Shown here: piece after piece, positions 12,600 through 25,400 of the stretch | How the letters are laid out: every line of letters begins with the position of its first letter | Position numbering within the stretch: the first letter of the stretch is position 1 | Source of the DNA: Vitellaria paradoxa | Lineage: Eukaryota > Streptophyta > Magnoliopsida > Ericales > Sapotaceae | Length of the DNA: 64,000 bases | Reading direction: 5' to 3' | Assembly: GCA_019916065.1 (NCBI GenBank) | Contig: CM034242.1 | Location: 12,964,879-13,028,878 of the forward strand | The notes under the pieces: model-generated | Seen by the model: the letters and a program-made list of their open reading frames with translations, nothing else | What the model was told of the DNA's origin: nothing | Databases searched by the model: none | Translations under genes and position numbers: made by a program

Positions 12600-15500
12600 C
12601 TTGAATTCCAAGATATATGCGTATTTATTTACATAGTAATAGTCGTTGGATGTATTGGCGTGCAATTAAGGGATGGCATGCATTTAGTTAACGCTCAAAT
12701 TTATGAGATTATTTGACTTGTTGACTTCCACCCATCATGTCAAAAGAAAAGTATCAATCTTTTATTTCCTGCATAGATAGTATATATGCTGACTTTGTGG
12801 GCATCTACTTTTGAAAATGAATTTATTCATATTCAATTTAGAATTACTTAAAAAAAAAAATTAATCCATAAAGATGTACACAACAGTAAGCGGGCATCCG
12901 GAGTGAAAAATAAAAAATAAAAAACAAAAGTTAATATAAATTAATAAAAATTACAATATTTTAATCCGTGTATGCAGCGAATAAAAAATTTTTAAATTTT
13001 ATAGAGATTTATTATTTTTTATTTTTTATAGAGTTCTAAACACACCCTAAGTAGATACTTTTTGATAGTATTTAGAGTTCTAAAAAAGTTTAAAAAAATC
13101 AAAAGTTAATATTGAACTGATGTAAAAGTGACATATGGTGAAATTTAATTGGAAAAATTTGAGAATTTTTAGAGTTTTTTTTTTTTCTTTTTGAGTTCTT
13201 TAGAAAATTTTAAGTTTCATATGGAGCTACCTTTTAAACGTACCAAGATTTTAAAAATGTACCTCTGGGAAATATTATGTATGTGTTAGAGTGCAAAGAT
13301 TAGCTAATTTTTTTAATTTTTTTCTAATTGTTACTAATTTTTTCACACTTTGAAAAGCACACTAAACAAATGACTGATTCAAAATTGAGTACTTTTATTT
13401 TTTTATGTCAAAATTTCACACTGCAAACAGACACTAATTAATCATTTTTTTCTTGAAAAATTATAATTATAAACTTATAAATTTTCTTTTATTACAAAAT
13501 TGTATCGCTACATATAATTTTATTATACATTTTTGTCAAAAATAAAAAATAAGTATGAATTTAAAATGCCCACCATAGTTTTATTTATAATATTTTGGTA
13601 CATCATATGGTCCAATCATGAGTTGATAGTGTGCTGGCTTATGCTTAAACTTGCGTCATTAGTGTGGCATTATAACACCCAACTCTCATTCACAAGCTCT
13701 TTCCAAAAATATGCCCTCAATAATAATTGAAATTATAACCGAGTGTTAAAACATTTATATCAAACTAATGACCACATTTAGTCTTGACTAAAATTAGTAT
13801 TAAGATCATTCGCAATTCTTTTATCTTTATCTTTTTCTATTCTAATGTGCTGAAATCACTTTTGGCCCCGTTTAGAGTAAGAAAAAATAAGATAAATTAT
13901 GATAAAATATAGATTGGAATTGATTTTGGCGCTTTTTTTTATGAAAAATAGCAAATCGTGGGAACGATTTTTCAAATATGTTCCCACAGATTCAAAAAAA
14001 TTTACAAAAAATAACGACAATGGTACTCGTTCGAAAGTTTTCGACACGAAAAATATAATTGTATAAAAAATTTACACATTCGGTTAACCTACTTCCTGAT
14101 TTTTTATTTTTTTAGTGAAATATTAGAATTTTTTGAAATTCGTAATGACGGAAAAATTAGAGGTAGAGGGGTTGTTGAAGATTTATAGAAGTAGTTTATG
14201 ATGCCAAACAGTGCCTTAGTGGCGGATCCAATCATAGCCAAACGGTAGTGGTCATTGTCACTGTGATTTGAAAAAAATAAGAGTAAACCCGCCCCACTAT
14301 TCATATTCATGCTCATACCTGACCCAAAACCCATATGCAACTAAAAATATATTCTATCCGAATGTAATACTCAACTCAAACCCACTGATCAGTCTCTCCC
14401 AAACCAGCTCTCCCTATCTCCCGCCTCGTCTCTCCCAAACTCAAATCCACTCTCTCGGGCTCTTCTCTGCTACTCTCTGTCTCCCACCTCTCAATCCCTT
14501 AGTTTCTCGCCTTTCAGTCTCTCGATCTCTCCTCTCAATGAAGAGTAAGAACTAAAGATCTGGGATTGAGGTCTAGCCGCTTATGAGGTTGGAAACTTGC
14601 TGAACTGGCAGTTTGAATGTTATAATATCTTTTCATTTTTTAAAAAAATTTATCATCTTAATTATAAACAATGATTCAAAATAATTTTCGCCTCTACTAA
14701 AAAAATTTCTGAATCCGCCAACGATCACTTTTAACTTTGTTCATCCAATAGATTTTTTTATATTAATTTCTTGTATGGTTAAAAATTGTAATTATTTATT
14801 TTTTAAATTTGAAATTTAACGGACATTTATTTTTTGAATGAGAGAATTATGACCCCAATGAAATTAAGAGAGATAAAGTAAAAATATTAATTTTTATTAT
14901 ATAAGGAGTATGTTTTTCACTCCTTACGTAGGAGGCACCACACCAACTTAAGGTCTAGGGGATGAGTTGGACATTGTTTTATTGTTAAAATACTTAGATT
15001 TAGGAATAGAAATGAGGAAAAGAGAATCCATTGCAAATGCTTGGGTTCCGTTTGGACAATTCTGAAATTTGAATTAACGAATGCGAGATTAAATTATATT
15101 AAAATATAATATAAATATTTAGTTTATGTAAAAATAAATGTAAGATTTCTGATAATATCGCTAAAATAGTGAAGTCACAACATTTTAAAATAATGCTACA
15201 ATTATCATCAAAGGTTTCAAATAAGTAGTTTTTCTTTTTTTTTATTATTTCAAATTTGAAGTCATAATAGATTTATTTTTAGGCTAACAAAATAATATTG
15301 TAGTAGTTCTTCGTATAAAAATAGCACATAATTTCTTAGTATTAAATTATAATTACAAATAAAAATGTATGCTTTCAGATTGTTAAATTTTAATTCAACA
15401 TTTTTTATTTTAAATTCCCGAATTGACATTGAAACCGTCAAACGCCCCGAGTCCCACTCTATTTGCTATTGTAACGATCTACGATCATAAGCCAAGTCAA

Positions 15501-16100
15501 GAGTCATGACTGATGTCGTGTAAAGAAGAACAGTCAAAATAATTCCATTAAACAATTATTAGCACTTGCTTGAAAATTAAAGAATTTTAAATATGCACCT
15601 TTTTTTTTTAATGGAAGGAATCATCCGTTGGGTTCTACGGACTTACCGAGTTACAAACTCTGTGAAAGAGTAGCACGTTCCACCACCATGGTCACCCACC
15701 TAATTATCTGATTTGCACAAAATAAGAATTCAAATTCACAATTCGAAGAGATCACTCAAGTTTTAAACTCGACCTTACTCCATTTAACCAAGCCAATGGT
15801 CATTACACCCTTGTTATGGTCATTGCAAATTGATCAATTGCTTTGTTAAAGCACAATATAGCCTTGTTTAGAGTTGGTAAAAAAAATATAAAATTTTATA
15901 GAATTTTATAAACATAAATTACGAGAGTATAAAATTTAAATTCTCTATTCATTACATGAAATACGAAATATTAATTTTTATAATTTTATACACTTTTATA
16001 CAATTCTAAACACATCCAATATATCCAATATAGGCAACCGAGTCCACTTTTGCAGAGCACTAGCCAGCCTACAAGTCACGCCACGGTGACGCCGTTCAGA
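12600..16100. other. Intergenic DNA with repeat debris, no recognised gene
   Basis: Several stretches begin or end with degenerate GTTTGGAGT or CTCTAAACA words (about 12896-13045, 13860 and 15858-16018) and look like further members or relatives of the short MITE family. An inverted pair GGCGGATCCA (14222) and TGAATCCGCCA (14709) may bound another old element of about 490 bp. The 14268-14555 open frame inside it is not recognised and its composition is not convincing. Confidence 0.45.
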
Positions 16101-16330
16101 GCGTAAATCACCTTAAACGACAACGTACCGTCCCCAACTTTTGATATGGGAAACGTCATCTCTGCAACAGAATGTCGCCCGTCTCCAACCAATCGAAGTA
16201 GATCCAGTTTTAATTTTATTGGTTTGTTTATTTATTTCATTTTTTCATGTTTTTTTTAAGCAAAAGCGAGAATCTGTAGAACTGTTTATGGGTTCTCTCG
16301 CTAAAAATCTCTACTCTCTCCCCCCACCCC

Positions 16331-16348
<18 letters not shown>

Positions 16349-16360
<12 letters not shown>
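16349..16360 (+). promoter_or_regulatory. Possible TATA element and CT tract upstream of SPPL
   Basis: A (CT)n tract followed by TATATATATATAAG lies 80-115 bp upstream of the SPPL start codon. CT tracts with TATA-like elements are common in plant core promoters and leaders. No transcription start can be proved from sequence, and a simple microsatellite is equally possible. Confidence 0.3.
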
Positions 16361-16363
<3 letters not shown>

Positions 16364-16441
16364 AGCATATAATCCATATATTATCATATTGTTTAGTTTA
16401 GAGGCTCTGATGACCTGAGAGAAGAGGCATCAAACTTCTGG

Positions 16442-19400
16442 ATGGATTTGCAGAGAATATGCTGCTTTGTGTGCGTATACGCAGTCATTGCACTCGTCTT
16501 CAACAGCCCTTGTTCGGTTCTAGCTGGTGACATCGTTCACGACGACGATTTGGCTCCGAAGAAGCCTGGTTGTGAGAACGATTTCGTACTGGTACATCTA
16601 CTGCTTCTCGTTTTTCATATATGTATATGTGCATAGATGTATATTTCTCGTGAATTTAGCCCTCTTCTTTGTTCTTTGATTCTTCAACTTTTTATCTTCA
16701 ATAGCTGTGCCTATGCCCGGAAATCTATCAGTGGTGCCGAGTTTGATGATTTGGCTACAAAAAGAAAACAATGATGATCCTTGCAGGAAAACTTTAGTTA
16801 GCTTCATTATTAGGCCTTTTTCTCTTCAATTTGGGTCCTTCAAATTCAATTACTTTTTTTTTTTCCCTGCTTCATAATTTCTTCCATTTGCAGTTCAATT
16901 ACAGTAGTTTTACCTTTTTCGTTTATGTATTTTTTATTTTTTACCTTTTTTTTTGGGGGGGGGGGTGGGGGAAGAAAAGGTCAACAATAATGATGATTCT
17001 AGAGTTTGCTTCCTTCATTTTCCGACATTATAATTGACATCCCACCAAAAATAAATAAATAAATAAATAAATGAATAAATAAACAAATACCCCCTATCGC
17101 AGAGCGATGCAATGGTTGCTCTTTTTATAATTGAAATCCTATCCCATTCTTTTTATTTTATTGCTAATTTTTGTTTCAAGATGAATAAATATGGTACCTG
17201 CATAATTTAGTAAGTCATAAATGGGAAATTTTATTGTGATTTTATGAACTATTGTCTCTAACTTAATACTGGCCACACTGTAGCTGCTAATCACCAAAGT
17301 GACAGGCTATGTTACACGGATTAATGGACTTTTCTAAACATGTGATGGATGGAATATTTGGCACTTGGATAAAGACAACTAGGTAAACGTATGATATATG
17401 CATCTCATATATAATTGGGCATTCAGACAAACGTGTTTAGCTATTCAATTTTAGTACATAATTATACATGAAATATTCTAATGACACTTCATAAATATTA
17501 TGTTATCCTATAAAATAAAGTAATTATATTAAATGTTTGAATATTTTTTGGTGACTTCATATCATTGTATAAGAGAATTAATGAATTTAACTTTTAGACA
17601 CTTACCTGTTCCCAATGCGATGCCACGTAACATAGGTGATAAGTGTAGGTACCCCCAAGTAAGGGCGGCCCCAAGGGGGGACGAGTGGGGCCACGACCCC
17701 TTAAGTTTTGAAAATCCTTTTTAATACTCCCATAGATTTTAGGATTTTTTTCATATAATATAGTGTTTGGTCCCCCCTAAGTTTTGAAAATCTTTTAATA
17801 CCCTCATAGATTTTAAGATTTTTTTATACAATATAGTGTTTGACCCCCCAAAATTTATAAAATTTTACTTTACTCTCCACTTAATGCAAAATTTTTTATA
17901 TTGGCCCCCTTTACCCAAAATCCCTAAGTGTTCTCCACATGGCACAATCTCCTCCAACCATGTGTCAGTTTCTTCAAGGGACACTTGGACTTTGCCTTAA
18001 TCCTCTGAATTGACTTGAAATTGGATGCGGCATGTCTTGCTCAATTGAGTCACTTGCCATGCTACCACCCTCGCCACTTGGACGTGCTTCCCACTTGGAC
18101 GAGCGTCCTCTCCTGAGAGAGATCTTACCTTTCATCCTTCTATTTAAGAAAAGCACCCAAGTTTGACATACTCACTTAAGATCACTCATGAGGCTTGTGG
18201 AACGGAGGGACGAACAAGGATTTACCGTGATGAAAGTTCTCTCTTCCCAAGGAGACTGCATCTCGACCATCTAAGAGAAAGATACCCATCTGTGTATTAA
18301 ATGCACTGAATTGTCGAGCATTTAATGCCTTAGCTAGCATATATCAAAGGGGCATGCATCCCATTTCCGCTAGCCAAACCCCGATTAGCAAGAATCTCGA
18401 ACTAGCATAGTGGCTCACCATAGGCATTAACCCTTCCAAACATTCTCCCATGTTGTTTGCTCCCTTGATGTCTGAGCCATAGACCTGCCTTTGACTTGTC
18501 GTAACAACCTAGGACAAATACTATAAATATCCCATTGATTAATCTTATTAATTCAAGGACATTGAATGTTCATCAACCCTTAGAGATTCTTCCCCTAGAA
18601 CACTATCTCTTTCTCTCTTGGTTGTTTTGTTCTTCCTCTTACCCATTGGTAACTCATCGAGTCCCTAAAGAGCGATGTCTCCTAATTTCCAACACGAGGT
18701 GCTCGCCATACATGGACTCATGTGCCCCTCTTTCATACACACAATAGGCATGAATAATGTTGTTCTTTAAATTTGTTTTCATAGCATAGTTCAAAGTCGC
18801 AGTCATGTCAGCCGAGATCTCGGCATCTCATCTCAACATCGGGAGACATCAAGATGAGATCTCGCGGCACGTCAACTTTAAGCGATTTGGCCATGACTTG
18901 TACCATAACAGGCGATACATTGGCGAGATATCAGGAGACAACTAGATATCGGCCCAATTCGCTACTAGATTAGGCGATATCTTGGCGAGATATTGAGAAA
19001 TAAGGAGATATCGGCCCAATTTGTGATTTGACTTTTTTGGATCCTCTAATTAGCCAATCATTATGTATCCTCTAATATCGTGATATAATGCTGTGACCGC
19101 ACGAAACATATGGTGATTGAGGTGTTTGTTGCGACTACGACTTTGAACTATGCTTCATAGTTCTTTATTTCTTGGTTAGCCATTGTGTTGTTTCACTTGA
19201 ATCAGTCACGGATCTTTGGATATGTCTTTATAGTTTTTTATTGCCAGGTTGTTAATTGTTTTGTCTCACTATGGATTGTTCATAAATTTGACTTGCTTTT
19301 TTAGGTAAAAGTTCAAACTTGGGTTGATGGCATAGAGGACAGTGAATTTGTTGGTGTCGGTGCTCGATTTGGCACTACCATTGTGTCAAAAGAGAAAAAT

Positions 19401-22400
19401 GCAAACCAAACTCGGCTTATGCTTTCAGACCCTCGAGATTGTTGTAGTCCACCAAAGATCAAAGTATTTTTTTCACTTGCATTTATCTTTTAAACATTGA
19501 ACTTTCTTATACAGGGGAATCTTACTCTGTTTAATAAATACCGATTAATTCTTAATTTTTGATTTGTTAGCTTGCTGGAGATATCATCATGGTGGACCGA
19601 GGTAATTGCAAATTTACCACCAAGGCAAATGTTGCTCAAACTGCCGGTGCTTCAGCAGTCCTCATTATAAATAACCAGAAAGGTAATTAGTAATTCCACA
19701 TGTACCATGTTTTATATGCTGCCTGTGTATTAATAATGATAGTTCCAAGAAACTTCACTAATAATCACTTCTCTGTTTATCGTGAAATTTGTTTAGATAG
19801 AATGATTAGCATTTACTGTACAATTCTTTTTTTTTTTTCATAGTCACTCTTACAGTGTTTCCTAGTAGGGCTTCTATCACTAGTTTGGGAGACCTAAGAC
19901 CCTCAAGAGTTTAAAGGTTGGAAGACAAGTACCTTGCTAATCTTGCTTGTTTGCTAGAAAAAAGCTTTTTCCTTTTTTTGTCAAGCAGAAGGTTCAAGAA
20001 TTATTCCATCAAAAGTCCTTGAAGCTGTGTCTAGACTCTACACAAATCTACAATCATCCCAATTCACAGCGATGCTTGAGTGCACAAATTCTATATGTTT
20101 CACTGATAGTGAACGCAGTGGCCACAGATTAAAATATGATGTCAGTGACTTCAGATTGGTGGGAATGGATTTAGAACCGGTTCCCAACTATGGTATCTAT
20201 TGATCTCCAGAACCAGCTGTTAAACAATTGTTTAGTGAAGTTGAAGGACAGCCTTTCCCCGGAATTGATCAAGTTTGGGGATGTGAATTATATAAGTCCT
20301 GTATTGATTGAGATATTGTTGCAATGCCGATGGGCTTAGGTAGCTTCTCATGAACAGTGAGGGACTGCTACTGGATTAGAAAGTTTAAAAACGTATTAGC
20401 TTACAAACCTTGAGGTTAGCTCAGCTGTTCGTTAATTCCAAAACCCCACAGATTAGTTGAGATGTGCGCAAGTTAGTCCGAATACCTTGAGTTATAAAAA
20501 AAGGAAAAAAAAGTATTAGCTTACAAATTTTTGGATTGATTGAAACATGGGCAAGACAGATGGGCTTAGGCAGGTTCCTATGTATAGTCAATGAATAATG
20601 TTAGATTAGAAAGTTTAAGGTATGCTTAGGATTACCGATGATGTTCCCTGCACGCAATTCTTATAATGCCCTTCGTAGGTCAAAAATTGAAAAAAAAAAA
20701 AGAAAATAAAATTGTTGAGATTGGGAGAAAAATCTGTTTCTTTACTTTCATTGGTTGCATCAACTAGAGATTGTTTGCATTTAGGTTACTAACCCCAACG
20801 ATGAATTTTGGTTATTCTATTGTGCAGTGAAGTTGGTTGTGGAGGAAAGGCACTTGATTACTTTAGTTCCACTTCTTATTGTAGAATTGATGGTACCTGC
20901 TAACACAAATCCTCTCTTCTTAATGATCTGTTATCCCTTTTAGTCGTGTTGTGTTAACGGTTACTTCACATTTGATAATGATACTATTCTACCTATATAA
21001 TTATTTGTCTTGCTCTATGTTTGGCCCTCCTTTGTGATGGACATGCATAAAGGATCTGAACTAATATATGAAATGGTTAAATTAAGTTGCTTGCTATTGT
21101 TTTGTATATGAAAGTCTGAAACAGCAGGAAATGTAGAGATTGGTTGCATTACTGAAATTGAGGTTCTTCCTTGCAATTTCTATTTTATCAGGCTTGTTTC
21201 TTTTACCTGCAGAGCTGTACAAGATGGTGTGTGAACCTGATGAAACTGATTTAGATATACACATACCTGCTGTCATGCTTCCACAAGACGCTGGTGCAAG
21301 CTTGGAGAAAATGTTGACGAATAGTTCATCAGGTAATTTTTCCGTATTATCCATATAAAGAAAAACCTAAAATTTCCTTCTTGAAGACTAATTTCACATT
21401 TTCTGCAACAAGTACTATGGTTTTCTGCTTTAAAAAAAATGCTTTCAACTTCTATTTTTGACTCAAATAATTTACTAATTTATTTTGGATCATGGCTAAA
21501 AGAATATAACTACTTTCTGCGCTTTCTGTTTGAGTTGTGACCAAACAGCCACCTCATAGACTTTGAGGAAAAAAGAAGGAAAGAAAAACTTTTTTCATTT
21601 ATAGACAATACAGCATTACTTGGATTGCATGAAATCTAATTCAAATGTCTTGGATAACCAAATACAATTTTGTGCCTGAGTGAATAAGAATTTTCTTCTT
21701 TTAGAGCTAAGTGTTACCTCTAATGCAAAGGGCACACAGAGCTGAAAATATGGGATTTTAGCCAAAATTTATGAATATTTTCAATTTCTAGAAATTTGTA
21801 AGGGGTAAGTGCAGAGAGGTAGGACTGTAGGAGTATGTCTAGTTATCAGCATTGCCATTTTGGTACAAGTGAAACATTAACTGGAAGGGTAATTAACCTT
21901 TTTCTCCTTTTCAAGTTGTTTTTAGTAGTTCGAACTCAGTCGGTTGGGACTTATTATTGGATGTGCTTGTACCAAATTGTGTTATTTTCTGTCATTTGTC
22001 TAGCATGCGTTTCTCCTATAACTGTTAATCAAAAAAATAAAATCTTAAGTTATCAGTTTTGAAAGATAGCTTTCTAAAGGTTTTACACTTTCTCTACAGT
22101 GTCTGTGCAGCTATACTCTCCACGAAGACCGCTAGTTGACATAGCTGAAGTTTTTTTGTGGCTTATGGCAGTTGGTACCATCTTGTGTGCATCTTATTGG
22201 TCTGCATGGAGTGCAAGAGAAGCAGCTATTGAACATGAAAAGCTATTAAAAGTTGTCATTTCCCTTTCTTGACTAGTTAACACCTTTTTACCCCTTGAAG
22301 GAGGCAATCTTCCTTTTATAGCCTTTGTATGTTCACTAATGTATTAAGTTGTTTCGTTCTTGTAGGATGCTTCAGATGAATTTCCAACCACCAAAGACGT

Positions 22401-25400
22401 TGGTACTGGTGGTACTGTGGACATTAACACAATATCAGCAGTCTTGTTTGTTGTTGTTGCTTCCGGCTTCTTGGTTATACTTTACAAACTAATGTCCTCC
22501 TGGTTCATTGAACTTTTGGTCGTTCTGTTTGCAATTGGTGGTTCAGAGGTGTGAGGAGTTCCTTCCCATTCCTATTTATGATCCATATGTGTATCACGTG
22601 CTAGTTTAACATGTGTCTCTATCCAGTTGTACATGTATTTGTTTGGACATAATTCATCCCCGTCTATATGTCTATCACCTTATGTGCCTATTTCATGTCT
22701 TAATGATTAGAAATTTGAGGCCATTGTATTTGAAATTTGAACACACTGGATGTTGGTTAGTTTTGTCTTTGTTTCTTTCTTCATTATGTTGTAATGATTC
22801 TGACTTCAAGTTTCTTGTACTTCCAGGGCTTGCAAACTTGCTTGGTTGCCTTTTTATCAAGGTGCTGTAACTCTTCTTTTCTTGACATTTGCCTCCTGTT
22901 ATTCTACCAAACTCAGCCTGCTTTTTGACAATTAAATTATTTAGATGAAAATAAAGGTATCAATGGGATAGGCTGCATTCATTAATACAACCTTGTTGAA
23001 CAACAAAATATGATAGCCTTTCTCTTTCTCTTGGAATCTGTGTTTTATTTGTGATACTATTATTACTTTCGCAATGTGTGATACATTCAAAAAAGCAACT
23101 GTTCAAGCTTTCAGAAGTTAGTACTCATAGCTTGTAAGCTGTACTGCAAAACCTATGGGATCTGGTTAGAAATTTGACAGAACTTTAAACATCCCAAGAA
23201 GGAGATAAATAGGGAAAAATGCAAACTTCTAGTGGATCTACAATGAGAATTAATGGAAAGAAGGCGGCGAAACGAAATATATCCTCTGCCCGTGTTTCTT
23301 TTATCTTCTATCATTGTTTCCTTGTGCTTCTTTTATTATGTGAAGCATACATGAATTTGTTTTAGGCCATGCTCTTTACCTGACCCTTATTGAGCAATTG
23401 TAAAATCCTTGTTTGAGGTTCAGGGGGACGGTGGTCTAGAAGATGAAGAGGGGGCGATTTTGATGCTTTTTGGAAGAGTTGGTGTCTGCTGCCAGTTATA
23501 TAATGTGGCAAAAGTGAATTTTGATGGCATCAACAGCAGCTAATAGTGATGTTACAAGGGAATTGAGTGGTGGTTTTTTGGACCCTGATATTGATGATGA
23601 TTTAAGCCACTCTTACTGGGTTCATAGTTAAATGTCAAATCCAAGATTGTTAAAATCGAGATTTCACCTAAAATCGGTGGAGGGTTTAAAAAATCGAATT
23701 GTAAAATCGTGAGATTTTACCTACAGCCTGTAACATGAAAACATAGTCCATTGTACTACAATTTATTCATTTAGAGCTTCCAAATCTTTTTTTTTTTTTT
23801 TTTGGGATAAAGAATTTTATTAACAACAAAAGAGAGCAAAAATATTCATTAAGAAAATGTCATGCATAAAACCCACCCATATCACCAACTATATCTAGTT
23901 CTATATCTAGTTCTATACGATTTTTTACCCAACTATACAATTAAGACTTTTGAAAGTACTTGGTGTGACATATACAATTGAAATTAAATTGTTAACTTCA
24001 TTTTAGCTTAATTTTGTAGTATTAGAAATATATTTTTAACATTTTATTGTAGGTCTTTTGATTTTCATCTTAGCTACTACATTTAAGTTATGGTAGTCAA
24101 TTTGATAAAAACTTGCACAGGGTCCTCAAATCGTGTAGTACATGAAATACTAATGTTATACGATCAGAAAAATTTATCAAAAAAGCAAGTGAAACACTTG
24201 TGGCCTATCACTTGAAAACAAAAAAACACATAAAAGTCTATTTTGTTTGATAAAATTACACAAAAACCCCTAAATTTTTCAAATGATAAAAATTTAGATT
24301 TCGTCGATTTTATGTCCCAAAATCGAGATTTTACCTTTTTTACCTTCATTAAAATTTTTAATGTGATTCGACAAGTTTTCTCACCCTAACATTGTAAATC
24401 GTAAGATCTTAAGTTTTAGATCGAGATTTTAACAAACTTGGTCAAGTCAATAGATGAGGATCATCTCAAGAGGTGACTTATTTTCTTTTTATATTAAAAG
24501 ATGGTTGAAAAAAGGGGGGGGGGGGGAGATTGGGTATGAAGAGAAGCCAAAGGCACTGTCTGATGAGCTAGCTTTAGCAGAGAAGCTACTGTTTTACATA
24601 ATGGAAACTATGTATCTGCATTAGGGGTTGCAGTTCGTGTTAACGTGTTGTGTAAGTTTGTAATTGTGTCTATTCGTGTTTATGCTCAAATATCTCAAAA
24701 TTTAATGAACATCTTGTACAATTAGTTTATTTTAAAATTCGATCAAATCGTGTTAATTTCGAGTTAGCATATTCATGTTGTGTTCATTGTCTCTCAGTAA
24801 TTTTATGTTCGTGACTCTGTGCTGTGTTACCGCTTGTTATTGTGCTATATCTAATATTGCCACCCCTAATCTGTATTTATAAGAAACCGAATGGGGAGGT
24901 AAGTTGAATGAGTGTGTGTGTGAGAGGGAGGGAGAAAGAGAGGGGAGGGGGAGGGGGAGGGGGAGGGGGAGGAGGAGGAGGAGGATCGAAAGAAATATAG
25001 TACATATAATAAGAAAATTACTACTGAAAAGTTTGTTTAGAAAATAGAGGAAATCCTGTGGTTTTTTTGCTATTTATCTTTAGCTTTTGTTGATTATATT
25101 GGTAATCTCTCTATTGTAAATGTTGTATAGCTTTCATCCTTGCATAGGTATGCACAGGTTGTGACCCTTCTGGCACTATATACAGATGTGACTCCCGCTA
25201 ATCAAAGAAAACAACGGGATACTGGGATTTGGGAAAATGGACTTTTTTTGTGTAGCTTGAAAGTTATTATCATCAAATATGTAGAAGAATGGAATGGAAG
25301 AACTGGCAAACAGCATGTTTGCTTGAATGATGAGGTTGGTAGTAAATCACAATCTAGTCATTATAGTTATGAAATGCGATGGCAATATAAAATAATTACT

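Larger units (their letters stand above)
16592..19304 (+). other. SPPL intron 1 (2.7 kb) with repeat insertions
   Basis: The intron contains a tandem repeat at 17695-17842, an LTR-like stretch (about 17940-18770) and a MITE (18784-19153). The LTR-like stretch has TATAAATA at about 18523 and GC-richer, LTR-like composition, but no defined ends. The short open frames at 16831, 17533, 17974 and 18535 have no family signature. Confidence 0.55.

Noticed and set aside
14268..14555. 95-codon plus-strand frame rich in Ser, Leu and Pro
   Set aside because: It overlaps a CT-rich repeat region between possible transposon ends (GGCGGATCCA and TGAATCCGCCA) and shows no domain.
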